Below, in pieces: positions 11,293 to 23,450 of a DNA stretch of 64,000 nt; the stretch's first letter is position 1; each line of letters begins with the position of its first letter. The DNA is taken from NCBI GenBank assembly GCA_013396655.1, contig WBMV01000462.1, forward strand, positions 1,017,594-1,081,593, in the 5' to 3' direction. A model generated the notes under the pieces. That model was given only the letters and a program-made list of their open reading frames with translations, ran no database searches and was not told where the DNA came from. Both the position numbers and the translations under genes were made by a program. This DNA comes from Campylorhamphus procurvoides. Taxonomy: Eukaryota > Chordata > Aves > Passeriformes > Dendrocolaptidae.

Positions 11293-14200
11293 CCTGGAGA
11301 AAAAGAGGAGCAGTGGTGGATGCTCAGGATGAAGCTGGAAGGGGAAGAGCATCCCAGGGATGGGATCCCTGGAAAGACCAGTACCCAAACTGGTCATGAT
11401 GCCTCATCCCAACCTGTGGGATATTCAGAAAGGTCTTTTTTAATTGCAACTTGGCTCTCACTGGGTTCTTTAGGAGATGCTGGATTGTGTTGGCACTGCC
11501 AGGGTGTGTTCACCTGTGCTGATCCCTCTCCATCCCTCATCAGCTTCAGGGATCAGGATCCTTCTCACCCTCTGCCTCTCCTGGGAAGGTGTTTCACCTG
11601 CAGCTCTGTGTCACCAGCAGTGAGGTCAAGTATTTCTCTGACTCTTCCCTGGTGTTTTTCCTGGAGTCCTGTGATGTGACAGTTTAATTTTTCCTTAAGG
11701 GAAGACAGGCAAACAGTCGTGGATGCTGTTGCTTTCATTACATTGGGGAAATACATAAGAACATGATTGAAGTGTTCTCTGAAGCCACATAGGCTTGAAA
11801 GCAAATTTAAAATGCCCAGGTTTTAAAATTTATAAAGCAGAATGATTACTGATGAGTGAGGAGGTGATACTCTGAATTTCCCTCCTTGTCAGATAGTGAA
11901 AAAATAAAACCAAAGCTAACCCACATTCAGCTTTGGGCTCCACCAGCAAGAACTGACTCAGTGAATAGTATTATCTGTTATATGCCTGGAGAAAAATGAT
12001 CTGAAGCAAGGTTAAACATCTGATTTATCTGGATATGAATGAAAGGAGTGGGAGTAAAACATCAAGAGGTGTAAAGCAGCCTCGTAATTCCCCAGGAGCA
12101 GGGATGAGGCAGTGGGTTTGAATGGATGTTTAACCTCCTGAGCCAGGACAGAGGGAAGGACTAATCCCCTGTAGCCACCAGGTTTCCCATGGTCTGATCC
12201 TGGGGAGGAGAATAAAGTGTGTTTCTCTGAGCACTGCTCTTTTGTAGATATGGAAGTGCTCAAATCCCCGTTCTGAGCGTTGGGGTTTTTTTCCTGTGAT
12301 TTGGAGGTTTTTTTGAAAGACATCTCTTCTAATAACAATGTCATGGTGTGAAGATCCTGTATAATACAGACAAGGCATCAGGTAGTGTTATCACTCCAGA
12401 GAAACCCGTTATTGAGCCGAGCAGGGCTGTTATTACCCGGCTCTGGTGGAGCTGAGGCAGGAGGAGCTGCTCTCCCAGAGCAGGGAAGAAACCTGCACAC
12501 AAAAAGGGAGTATTTAACGTGTCTCTGTGCTCAGCTAGCTTAATAATTGCTTGGTTTTGTCTTTGTCGAGTTAGCAGCCAGGCTTTGTCATGCATTTCAA
12601 TGCTGAAGAAGCAATGTAGAACTTCTCCCTCCACCCACTTAGTGTTTTACTTGAAAACTGGGAAAAAACCCTTTTGGCGCTGGCCGAGCATCCCACCCTG
12701 GAGCGGTGCAACACTTGCTGGCTCGTTTATTTCCTTGAGGTTTGACATTTTTGGTGTTGATTAGGCTTAAGACATACTTCAGTTTCCACTTCAGTTTCCC
12801 AGCTCCCAGCCCTTTTTCCTTGGCTCTGGCATCCTCACATTTTGGTCCATGAGATCCCAGGATAACAGAGCTGATGTGCAGCCTGGGGTTCCAGAAACTC
12901 TCCCTGGGTGTTTTGGCATCATTATTCCTGCTGCTCTTTGGGACAAACTCTTGCAGAACTTTTCTGTGGGTGGCTTAAAAAAACCTCCTTAAATAAACCA
13001 AACAACTGTTGGAGTTTTACAATTCTGTGGGTTTAAGGCAACTGGTAAAAAAGAGACAGCAGTAGATTATTGCTGTGGGCTCCTTCCAGACCCTGGTCCT
13101 GCAGGAATCTCCTTGAGCAGTTGATATGAATACTCAAAAAAGCCCCTCAGATGGCTGTTATTACTTGCATTATTTTTGGAGTATTTGCATTACTTCTTGG
13201 GTTATTTTTGCATTACTCATGAATGCCCAGGTCTGAGCTCTGGTTGGTACCAGGCCCTTTGCAAACAGAGGCCCCAATCCTGGGCAAAGGTTATCCAGAT
13301 AATCTGGAAATACAGAGCACTGAGATCTCTTTCTACTTGAGAAGAACTGCAGGGCTCTTGGCTAAGGAGGAGGTTCTGGCTGCTAAAAGAGAGCTGAGCT
13401 GGATTTCTCAGCCCTCTGAAGGGTTTGTGAGACACTTTTGGGCTGGTTTGGTCCCTGGGGATCACTGACCTGCTGTGAGACCTTAGAGCTTTTCATGGAG
13501 GAAATAGTCTTGTTAAAGAATAAAGTGGTACAAGGCAAACCCAGTAACTTAGAGGTGCTGTGTGACTGTCCCTCCTGCTCAGGTTTTGGGGATGCTGAGC
13601 AAAGGAAGCACTGCTTTTTTCCTGGGAGCCTGGGCTGTCCATGACTAGAGAGCAGTGCCATTCTCAGTTCTCACGTGGGAGATGGGGAAGGAGGATGCAA
13701 TACTGGTTCTTGTGTAACCATGAGATCCTTCTGTGTGTACAGATGTGTGGTTGACCAGACTCTGTCTGGGTATGGAGCAGCTGAGAGCTCATTCCATGTG
13801 CTGTGGAGGACAGACAAGAGTTCAAAAATTGAGTGTCTGAGTTAGACCAGAAGCTCGATACCAGGGGAGAGCTGAGATGGCTGGAAACAAATTAGAGTTG
13901 CAGTTGCTTTTCAGATCATTGCATCACTTTAATTTGATGTTCCTTGGATTATTCAAGGCAATGTGAAGAAATTTCCTTGGGATTGAAGGAGTTTGTGTTT
14001 GGAGGAGGACTAAAACCTCAAATGAAATCTCTTTGATCCCTTCTGCCAGGCTGGGGAATGACACATCAGTGTGTGCAGAGCCAGGGCTCCAAGGGCTCAG
14101 CTGTCTGTGGGGTCTCAGTCTGTGCCCCTTAACACACACTGAGTGATTTGGGGTCAGAGCCTGTGAATGTGTGGGGAGAGCCACCATGGGCTGGTCCGGG

Positions 14201-15594
14201 GTGGTCTACCTGTGCATTTCAGTTACAAACCCAAGTGTGGAAAGGCTTTGCTCCCTGGAAGGCTCCATTAATCATCCAACAGCAAGGGAGGCTGTGCAAT
14301 GCCTTGGCTTCCTCACCCTCTCCTGGGATGTGAGCCCTTTGCCAGATGTCCACCAGACAGATGTTGGTCACTCCTCAAGTCCTGGCCAGGGAATGCTGTT
14401 CGTGGTGGAATGAGCTCCAAGAAAAGTCTGTCTGCTTCTTGAGTGCAACCAGAAATGATGGGTCATGATGACTTTACATGACATGTTATTTTTGCTCCCC
14501 TCCCTGAGGCACTCAGCAGCTGGAAAGCCTTTCCCCACGGAGCTGGAGGAAGCACTGCTTTGCATAAGAGCTTTTTGCATTGAAAGCTACACCTTAGGAA
14601 AGATGTTTTATTTCCTTTGGTGTTTATGGCCCTGTAAAATACTGTGGAGCCTTCATTTTTTTTTCTTTGCATAGTCTTGATTGCATTATGCAGAGGAGCA
14701 ATTTATTCCTAACAGCTCAGGCTGATACGTGCCACAGCCATTTTCACAGGAGCCAGACCTGCCTTAATGTTTGCTGTATGACTATTTAAATGTATCGTGC
14801 TGGCTCCTAAGCCAATGTTTTTAATAACTTCTGCTTGGGGCTGCACAGAACTGAGTGTATGTCAGGCTGACAAAAATCTGTGTGCTTGTCCTTGCACCTT
14901 AATGCTGTGCCTAAACATTCTCTGTACGTTCTACACTGTGTATGTGTATGTTGGTGGAGGCAGTTGCTAAGGGAAGGATTAATTTAAAGCAGAAGGAAGT
15001 TATATATGCAGCTGTAGGAGCAAAAATTCACTTGAATTGGGTGGTACTTAGGAAATTAGAGCAGGGATACTGTCAAAAAGGGGAAATGAAGAGTCTGTGT
15101 TTAACTGTGTGTTGACACTGTCTTAACCATGTCAATAAGGTAACTTTAATTTATGGGTCGGTGAGCTTTTTTTAGGGCTGCTGCCTGTTTAGACTTATCG
15201 GTCCTGTCCCATTATGCTCTGAGTATTGTCCTTTCATGTGCAGACAGTTTTGAGCCCACTAAAGCAGACTGGGTGGCTTTGGAAGGAGATGGAGTTGAGC
15301 AGCTCAGCGGGAGAAGGAATTGGATGCTTCTGCCAGTTCCCCTCCTCACCCCTCTGGCTGAAATGCAGCATTAATGGTCCAGCCCAACATGTCCCTGAGG
15401 CCTTATCTCCACCCTCAAATTGTACCGAATTAATTAGACTGGCACAGCAAAAACAATGTAACCTTCCCTAACGCTCCCTGCTCTGCCAGTGCAATTACAT
15501 TGTTACACAGGGTTTATTTTAGATTTAGGAATACACTGTCTGGTGTAACTGTTGCTGTCTGGCTGGTAAATACATCGTTAAGCCCTGTTTTGTG
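11293..15594. other. Intron 1 stretch, no gene seen
   Basis: No recognised gene. The block 14680-14850 and the segment 15090-15215 are AT-rich with homeodomain and TATTTAAA-like words, and are noted as possible regulatory sequence. An imperfect repetition of TTATTTTTGCATTACT-like words occurs at 13155-13220. Confidence 0.5.
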
Positions 15595-15692
15595 GAATCA
15601 CAGACTGGTTTGGGTTGGAAGGGACCTTAAAGACCATCTTATTTCAACCCCCTGCCATGGGCAGGGACACCTTCCACTAGACCAGGTTGCTG
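15595..15692 (-). mobile_element. CR1 LINE 3' tail, antisense orientation
   Basis: On the + strand it reads ATCACAGACTGGTTTGGGTT, GGAAGGGACCTTAAAGACCA, then CCATGGGCAGGGACACCTTC. This is the reverse complement of the avian CR1 3' end, so the 3' terminus is on the left. It breaks off after the CTAGACCAGGTTGCT segment. Confidence 0.9.
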
Positions 15693-18600
15693 CAAAGGAA
15701 ATGCATGTCCTAGGGAAATACCTGTGTTTGACCAGACCCAAGTCAGTGCAGGGATGGAGAGAGGCAGAACGAGCTCCCAGAAATAACTGGATTTTCCCAT
15801 TGCCTCACAGTAAGACATACCAATTGAGTTTTCTTGCTTAAGTGAGTGTAAATCAAGGGTAGGCAGAATCACAGGAGTGTTGGTGTTTGTGATTAATCCA
15901 TATGCTAAACTTGCCATTAAAGGATTTAATAGAGCATTGTTTAAAAAAATATAAAAGCTCCCCACAAAATGTTTTTCCATATTTTTTGTAGACTCAGATA
16001 TATCCCATCTTGTGTGTGCTTAGCCCTTATTAGTCTGGCTCCAAAACGAGGACTTGCCTTAAAAATCCGAAGCCAGATCTGGACACTGTTCACTCAAAGC
16101 ATTCAGGAGATTTTGGGAGGATTTCTAACCCCCTTTAGCCTCAAGTGCCAGCTTTGGGTGCACCCCTGATGTGTTCCAGTAATAGATGAGTGTTATGAGC
16201 TGCCAAGAGTGGGATGTGGGTGTTAGATTAGAGGGTCCTGTTATCTTGTTATACTCCCCAAGTATTAATTTATATAAATATCCAGGGCCTCATTTCCCGT
16301 AATCACTGGGATCTGTTCTCAGTGCTGGTTTTTATGAGCTGGGGATCTGACCTTTTTAAGCAGCTTTACAAATTAAGTAGCCAGTAGATTAATTTGCTCT
16401 AGCCTGTTTTCATCATGCAGAAGAGGAACTGTACTGCATTGCTGTGGCAGTAAATTTTGTCTCTGGATTTGGGGAAGGAGGGAAAAATGCTCCAGATAAG
16501 GTAAAATAGTCACAGTCTCAGAGATTTAAATAAACTGAATCAGAAATGAAGCTTCCCTTGGTTCAATTCAGTTTAAGGCTCTCCTGAAGTGAAGGTCAGG
16601 GATGAGGTTGTGCCCAAGTCCAGAGAGGTTTAGAATCTGTGGCCAAAATCTGATGGTTGAAACTTTAGGCGCTGCAGAAAGGTCTTTAATTCATCAGGGT
16701 GGCAAATCTTTTAATGCTTTAGCAAACTTTACAGACCAGAGTTAATTTTGGCTGGAGTCTCTCATTAAATTCAGCTTTGCAAAAATAACTTGAAATGGGA
16801 AGTAATTTCCTTTTTGTTGCATGTTTTTTTCCTGTGGTGTGAATTGGGATAATTAGGCTGCGTTGGGCGCGTGCAAGGCATGGCCAGGCACCCTGTGTGG
16901 AACTCCTTGTGGAGCTGGTTAGCTCAGCTCTGCCTCTGCTGGGGCTCAAAGCAGCCTTCCCAGAATAAGGGTTTCCTTTCAAATACAATTCCAGAATCAA
17001 GGAATGATGGCTCTTCTGCTTTTCACCTGGCTTTCATTACACTGTTAGAGTGATTGCTATGATGCTTTAATAAGGAATTATACCTCTCTTCTCTCCACAA
17101 GGGCTAAAAGTGCTTAATTGAAATCTCACAGATAAAATACAGGCTCTAATCTTAAAGAAACCCAAACAACCAAGATCACAGTAATGCCAGTGGTCTCCTC
17201 ATCCTTCCCCTGATCGAAGCTCTTTCTGATTTTTATCTCATGCATACATTAAATATGATGGTTAACCTTGAGATTTCCTGTCTTGGCCTCCCAAGCTTTG
17301 TGATACTTACAGTTACTCTTCAGTTAATTAATTTCCTTGCAGTGTTAAATGGGAGAGGAACTGATACCCAGAATGCAAATCACCCCAGGCAGCATGAGTG
17401 CTTTAGGTAGTAAGAAAAATGTGTGTTAATATCTGTGTTCATGGATGGGTGTTCCTTTCCTCATACACAGAAATTGATTTGGGGTTGACATGAGAACACC
17501 AAATAGGATTTTGGGATGTACTCTGGAACTTCCTGAAGTTTGTTAAAGAATCCTGAGGGGCTTCTCCTGGTGCTTGGGAGGGCCTGAGTTGTGGGTTTAT
17601 CATTTGCAATGCTTTCTGTTACCCGGGGGAAGGTATAAAGCAGGTGAGATTTATCCTGCTTAGTCTGTCTCCATCCCCTCTTCCCCTTTGCATTTTAAAA
17701 TAGGTGATGTGTTGGCTGTTTTCTCCTGGATATCATTGGTGGATAGTTAATGTGGGATACCAAAGGCTCAGCCAGACCCATGGTGTGTCCCAGCAGTGTC
17801 TCCAGCCTCATCTGTCCATCCCTTTGCTTCTTTATAGCAACATCTGTCTATCTGTCCTTGGTCCTGGATGTGAAACAAAAGGACTAAAGCAGTTAAGCTG
17901 TAAAACTTTCTATTTTTCCTTCCATTAAGGCCTTTTTTGATACCCCACAGCAATTTTCTGTGCCTTGCACCATTCTAGGCAGGCTGTCACCCTGCAGACA
18001 TTGGTGCTCCCCACTCCCACTGCTCTTTCAGGTTTGTTTTCTGCAGAATAAATTTGGAGCTGGAAAACTCGATGAGCCTCAGTTAAACTACTGGCAAAAC
18101 CAAAAACCTTTCCTGTTCTCCAGCTCAGACTGTTCACAGCATTGGTTCTTCCCAATGCTGAAATGCACCAGGACAGTTATTATTTAAAGCCAAGGAGAGG
18201 AAGCTCTGAGAGACTCCAAGGACCTCTGTGCCTGGAGGAGCCATGCGTGGCACAGGACCATCCCACAACCCCATTTCTGCTTCTTTTGGGGGTGCAGAAG
18301 GTGCTCCATTGCTCCAAAACAGCCGTGAAGAGCTAATGCAGTGCTGCCACGAGCATCCAGAGACCTATTAGAAAGCACATTGTGGGCTTAATCTTGTAAA
18401 AATGCAGCTTGATTTCATATGCAGGTCTGCATCAGTTATCCAGAACGTGAGGAATAGTGTTCTGGCTTTAATTTCTTCTTTAGGAAGGAGCTGAAGGGTG
18501 TCTTTAAGCCTCATTACTTGGTATCATTAAGAGGATGTTCTGAATGTTTGTTTTCTGCTTCTAAAAATGCCGTCCTGGCCCCTGGTGTGACATTTAGGGG

Positions 18601-19440
18601 CTGTTTTTCACCAAACCCACTGGCCTGGTTTTTAGCAAGGCTCTGTGAGTAGATGGCAGCCTGGGCAGCATTCCAGGAGGGTGTAACACAGCCTGGGTGT
18701 AGCAGTGTCAGGTTATCTGTCAGTGAGTGGGTTGTTTCCATCCTTTGGGATGTAGAATCCTTCTGCCACATCACCCTTGGGTCCTGTGGTGATCTGGAAG
18801 CTGAAATATCATCTCCAGAGCTCGTCTGCAAGACAGGACTCTGCAAATCTCAAAACAACAGAAGTTTGCGTTCTTTCCCAAGCTGTTATTTCCTCCATCA
18901 CCAATTTAAAAGGTAAAAGCTGCAACAAACACAGCATTATAACTCATTTTCGTGGCTGAATGTTTGCTTTTCAGTGGTGGTTCCCTCTGTGTGATGCACT
19001 GCTTGGGCTCTGTGGGTTGAATGTGTTGGGAGTTTCTTTTTTTCAGCATTTCTGCCTCCTGGCAGGTAACCTGGCACGTCTTGCAGTGAGGAAAACAACA
19101 CATTTAGTTGTAATTTCAGTGGCTGTCTGAAAGTAAAGTGAGTCTAATTGGAAGCGAGTCACCCAACATCATGACTGTATGTAGAAAAATTGTATCTACC
19201 CGTGATGGATGAATAATGCAATGGCATCCATACAAGCTCTTCCCAAAAGAGTCTTTTGGATGTTGGAAGATTGCATGCTGGTGGTCTGAGGGCAGAACTT
19301 ATGAAATAAGATTGCTTGGAGGGTTTTAAGGAAGGAAAACTTATGGTGTCTGCAGTGAGACTGGTGTGTGTACTGAAATGAGGGGGTGCCTCTGTCTAAT
19401 GGTGGCATCTCTGGCACCATCAGCTCAGGGATGCTCTGGA
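15693..19440. other. Intron 1 stretch, nothing recognised
   Basis: Mostly AT-moderate intron, including an AT-rich patch near 16261-16290. No gene, RNA gene or repeat family recognised. Confidence 0.5.
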
Positions 19441-19575
19441 GATCACAGACTAACCTGGTTTGGAAAGGACCTTAAAGACCATCTTGTTCCAACCTCCTGC
19501 CATGGGCAGGGACACCTTCTACTAGACCAGGCTGCTCCAAGCCCCATCCAATCTGGCCTTGAACACTTCCAGATA
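19441..19575 (-). mobile_element. CR1 LINE 3' tail, antisense orientation
   Basis: It reads from a decayed 3' end through GACCTTAAAGACCATCTTG, CATGGGCAGGGACACCTTC and CTGCTCCAAGCCCCATCCAA to GGCCTTGAACACTTCCAG. It is the same family as the copy at 15595 but extends about 35 bases further towards the CR1 5' side. Confidence 0.9.
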
Positions 19576-22378
19576 TCAATGAGTACTTCAAAACTGGGCT
19601 CATGTGGGACTCCTATAAAATTGATATAAAAGCCTTTAATTCAACATACATGTCTGGTTATTTAATAACAGCCCATTTTGACAGATTTGCATAAATGGCA
19701 TTGGAGTTGGCTATAGCAGGCACCTTCCCCGTGGTTCACTTCTGCCTCCAAAGTCTTAGAGCTTGTCTCTTCAGCATTTACATAGGACAGCTTGATTTTA
19801 GAGACAAGAATCAGTTGTGTAAATTCCTTGAATTAGCCCAGGCGTGCAGGCTGCTCCCTGGGGCATTCTCTCTGGGGTCTGCACCAAATACTTGGCAAGA
19901 CAAGGCTTGATTTGCTGACTTGACTGCTCTTGACTCATCTCAGAGATGTGCTGTAGCTGTTCTCACCAGTGTCCTGTCAGAAGTTCTTCATGGTGTGATT
20001 CCCTGCGCCAGCCTGAGGAGCAGGGGAACAATGACTGCTTGGAAAGTTCTCTGCAAGCGTGTCATTGCAGTGTAACTCTATATAGGGTGACACAATTACT
20101 CATTTTCCTTAACAGCAGCTGAATGGTCTGTTATAATTTGATTGTCATGGTTCAGGTCAAGTCCTGTCTTAAAGCTTTGGGTTGGCCAGAATATTTTGAA
20201 TTTCTTTGCCTAAAACTCAGTGTGTGGGAAGGTATCTCATTTCTTGACCAACTCTAATCACATTTTTTTTCCACATATCCCATTTGAGGTGGTTGGGCTG
20301 TCCAGACCTTAGGTGTGGGAGAGGGGAATTTCAAACCCCGTCAGCATCTTTGACAAAACATCCCAAGGCATTGCAATTAAACCCCTTACCTTAATGATTC
20401 CAGCTTTCTTAGCAGAGCTCAGAAGGGCTCCACAAAGGAGGGAAGTACTGTCATCTGTGGCAGCTCTGCCGGTTTCTTTGGGAAGTTGCAGTTTCCTTCC
20501 GCTCATTTAAAGCCCCCGTGTGCCGCTGGGTGACCCTCCAACAGCGGGATGGACAGACAGACGGAGCCCAGGGCTGCCCAGGGGATATGCTGGCTCCTTG
20601 CACGGGCTCTCACGAGCCTCTCCTGCCATCGGGGAGGGCTCAGATGTGGTTTTGTGCTTTGGAGAGGTCATCGCTGCTGTTGAGTTTGCCTCCAAGGGCA
20701 CAAACATCTGGGCTTGCCTGTGATGTCTTTTCCCTCCTCCACACTGGGGATGTTACTTGATCCTTGTCCCCTCCTCCAGCCCTGTGTTATCTTGGACTCA
20801 TCAGCTGCCTGATGGGGGTTTTAGCTGCACTTCTGGAATTCTTTTTCCCCATTTTTTTTTAGTTTTCTCTGAAGAAGCATATGTAATGAAGGAAACAAAC
20901 CTGGCAGTCCTCAGGGGGAGTTCAGGAGTCAGCAGAACTTCCCTTAGATAAAATAGGATGAGTTCTTGGAGGGCTGGGCTTGGCAGGGTGACAGGAGCCT
21001 TTGGGGGGACAATGCTGCTGCCCTCACACAAGCAGACCCAGCACATCTATACATCTCAATGTATGCTTCAGTATGTCACTGAACAGTTCCTGGGCATCTG
21101 TCACTGATTGGGTTAAATAATTTGATGCTGTGCTCTGTTTCTTGTTCTCACCTCTTCTTAACATCATCTGCCACCACAGAGGTGTTTGCCACTGGTCCTC
21201 ACAGTTTTCTGGTAGTTCATGTTTTCTATGAAATTCCAGCTGGGAGCTCTGGTTAATGTTTGTGCCCCCTCTGAGCGATGCTGGGAGCCATTCCTCTGCC
21301 TCTGGGGCTGAGGCTTGGGACTTCTGGGGCTTTAATACATTACTCCAGAGCCTCTCTTTGTTCTTTTATATTTTTAATTGTTTTCACAATTCTGTGTATG
21401 TTCTGGTTTCCAGTTTGCGAGCTTAATATGGTTATCTGAGAGACCTCTTCCCTTTGAGCCCATAACCATGATGGGAAGTTCCTGTGAGGTAACTGGGAGA
21501 TCTCTATCTGGTTGACCCATCCAAGAGCGAGGTGTGAGGTCGAGCAGGATCAAAGTGGGGCTTGGTAGCCTGTCCCAGTGTGCTGGTCTGCTGCTGGACA
21601 GCCTCCCTGGATCTGTGGTGTGCTCCTTTTGGGCAAGGTAGAAGCTCCTGGTGAGCTTGTGTGGAAGGTTTGCAGCCCCTCTGAGCTCTGGCTGATGCTT
21701 CTCACCGGGAAGGACCTTTGCTTGCTGTAGGTTTGCTTTCCCCCAGTCCACCCAGTGACCAGCTACGGGTGTTTGCTAAGTGGTTGCTTTCCCTCAAATA
21801 CTTTCCTAGTGCTAAATCTTGCTTGTGGGTGGATGTGAGGAGAAGGAGAAGCTGTGGAGAGGTCAGCCCTCATCAGTGTTTCAGGCTCATTAATCAGCCT
21901 CGCTAAGTGGAATTTGCCCAGCCCGCGAGCGCTCCATTGATAGGAATGTCTAAAGGGGGGGAAATAATAGTGCTAAACTGTTTGAGAAATAATTTCATTC
22001 TCCACTTCTCAATAGATAAATCTGCTGTCCAACAACCTGAAATTTAATCTGTCCATCTGAAGTAATTGATGAGCTGTGACTTGAATCCAAATGTGAAGGA
22101 GAAGGGGAATTTTTTGCAGAGATGTTTTGCGCTGTCTCTGTGGCTGCTCATCTGCACCAGAGACAATGGGGCGAAGCTGGGGAGGAACAAAGCCAGGAGG
22201 AACAAAGCCATGGGAGATTTGGTGCTGCTGGTGGAAGTAATTCAAGCTCCATTTGTGTTTTTGACACATTACCGCTCCTGAAACTGTCCTGGTAATGCCT
22301 TATGTGCAGGTGAGCTGGATGGGGCAGAGCCATTTGGAGAGATTAGATAAAGGTTATGATTTGCACAGTTTTAGATCC
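19576..22378. other. Intron 1 stretch, no gene seen
   Basis: No gene recognised. Two local features are a CpG-enriched pocket at about 20465-20640 and a perfect 15-base tandem duplication at 22181-22210. Confidence 0.5.
22181..22210 (+). repeat. 15-bp perfect tandem duplication
   Basis: Two identical adjacent copies of GGAGGAACAAAGCCA at 22181-22195 and 22196-22210. Perfect identity suggests a recent slippage event that may be polymorphic. Confidence 0.9.
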
Positions 22379-22450
22379 TAGAATCACAGAATGGTTTGGG
22401 TTGGAAGAGACCTTAGGGACCACCTAGCCCCAACCTCTCTGCCATGCAGA
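22379..22450 (-). mobile_element. CR1 LINE 3' tail, antisense orientation, short
   Basis: The left end has TAGAATCACAGAATGGTTTG followed by GGTTGGAAGAGACCTTAGGG and CCCCAACC, a well-preserved CR1 3' terminus in antisense. Similarity fades after GCCATGCAGAG, so only the last ~70 bases of the element remain recognisable. Confidence 0.85.
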
Positions 22451-22910
22451 GTTGTTGGCTTCAGCCATCCAGTTCCCACTGGGTAGTTGGATGTTCTTGG
22501 ACTTCCTTTCCACTCCTGATGTTGGAGTTTGATACCCCTTTGTAATGTCAGAATAGCTCGGGGAAACTCAGAATGTCTTGGGGATGCTTCCTTCAGCTTT
22601 CTAAGGAGGTTTCCCCACTGATCATTGTAAACAATGTGTTTTCTCAATGAGAGACCCTCCCTTCCCCGTTTGCAGAGCCTGTGATAAGCAGATGCTCACA
22701 ACCCCCTGTTGAGGACTCACTTTTCAGTGGTGCTTTCGAGCGGTGCCTGCTGTGAGATAAGAGGAAATCTGACATCATGGTCAGGAAGCGCTAAAGAAAG
22801 TTACTTTCGTCATTCGGCAGTGGGTTATCTCAAAAGGCAAAGCTGCAGCATTCCTTGCGTGCTGCAGGATGAGCTTCAATCCCACAGCTTTGGCCACAGC
22901 ACAGTGCGTG

Positions 22911-22953
22911 GCCCTGTTTGTCATTGTCCCCACATGCCCTGTTTGTCATTGTC
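22911..22953 (+). repeat. 25-bp period duplication
   Basis: The 18-base word GCCCTGTTTGTCATTGTC occurs at 22911-22928 and again at 22936-22953, separated by seven bases. It is a short tandem duplication in intron 1. Confidence 0.85.
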
Positions 22954-23342
22954 TGCAGCCCTGCTGCCCCCCACAGCTCTAACCCCAGACCCCACAGCTG
23001 CTCCCTCTCCAAAAGGCCCTTTCCAAAAGGCTGTGAGCTGCTGTGTGATCCTGCCCTGCCAGACAAAATCATCCTCCCAGTTTCTTTCCTGTTCCTGTGT
23101 TTTATCATGTTATTAAATGTCTCTTTGGAGACTCCCAAGCCTTGCACTTCCCTCCCTTCTGCCATCCCGGCTGCAGGGAGCAGGGACTGCTCACATAAAT
23201 GTCCTGCACATCCCACCTGGGATCCCAGTTTGGTTGTTGAGCAAATGCTGCTGCATTCTCCAGATCTTTGTCAGTCCCTTTGCCATCAACAGGCTGCTCA
23301 GGATAGTGGAGTCACCATCCCTGATGGGATTTAATGTGGTGT

Positions 23343-23450
23343 AGATGTGGCACTCAGGGACATGGTTTAGTGTTGGGCTTGGGAGTGCTGAGTTTAAGGT
23401 TGAACTTGACTGAACTCGACTTTTGAGGCATTTTCCAACCTAAATGATTA
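23343..23450 (+). mobile_element. CR1 LINE 3' tail, sense orientation
   Basis: AGATGTGGCACTCAGGGACA, TGGTTTAGTGTTGGGCTTGG and TTTTCCAACCTAAATGATTA match the avian CR1 tail type that ends CCTAAATGATTCTATG. It is the same type as the copies at 2051 and 38866. Confidence 0.85.
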
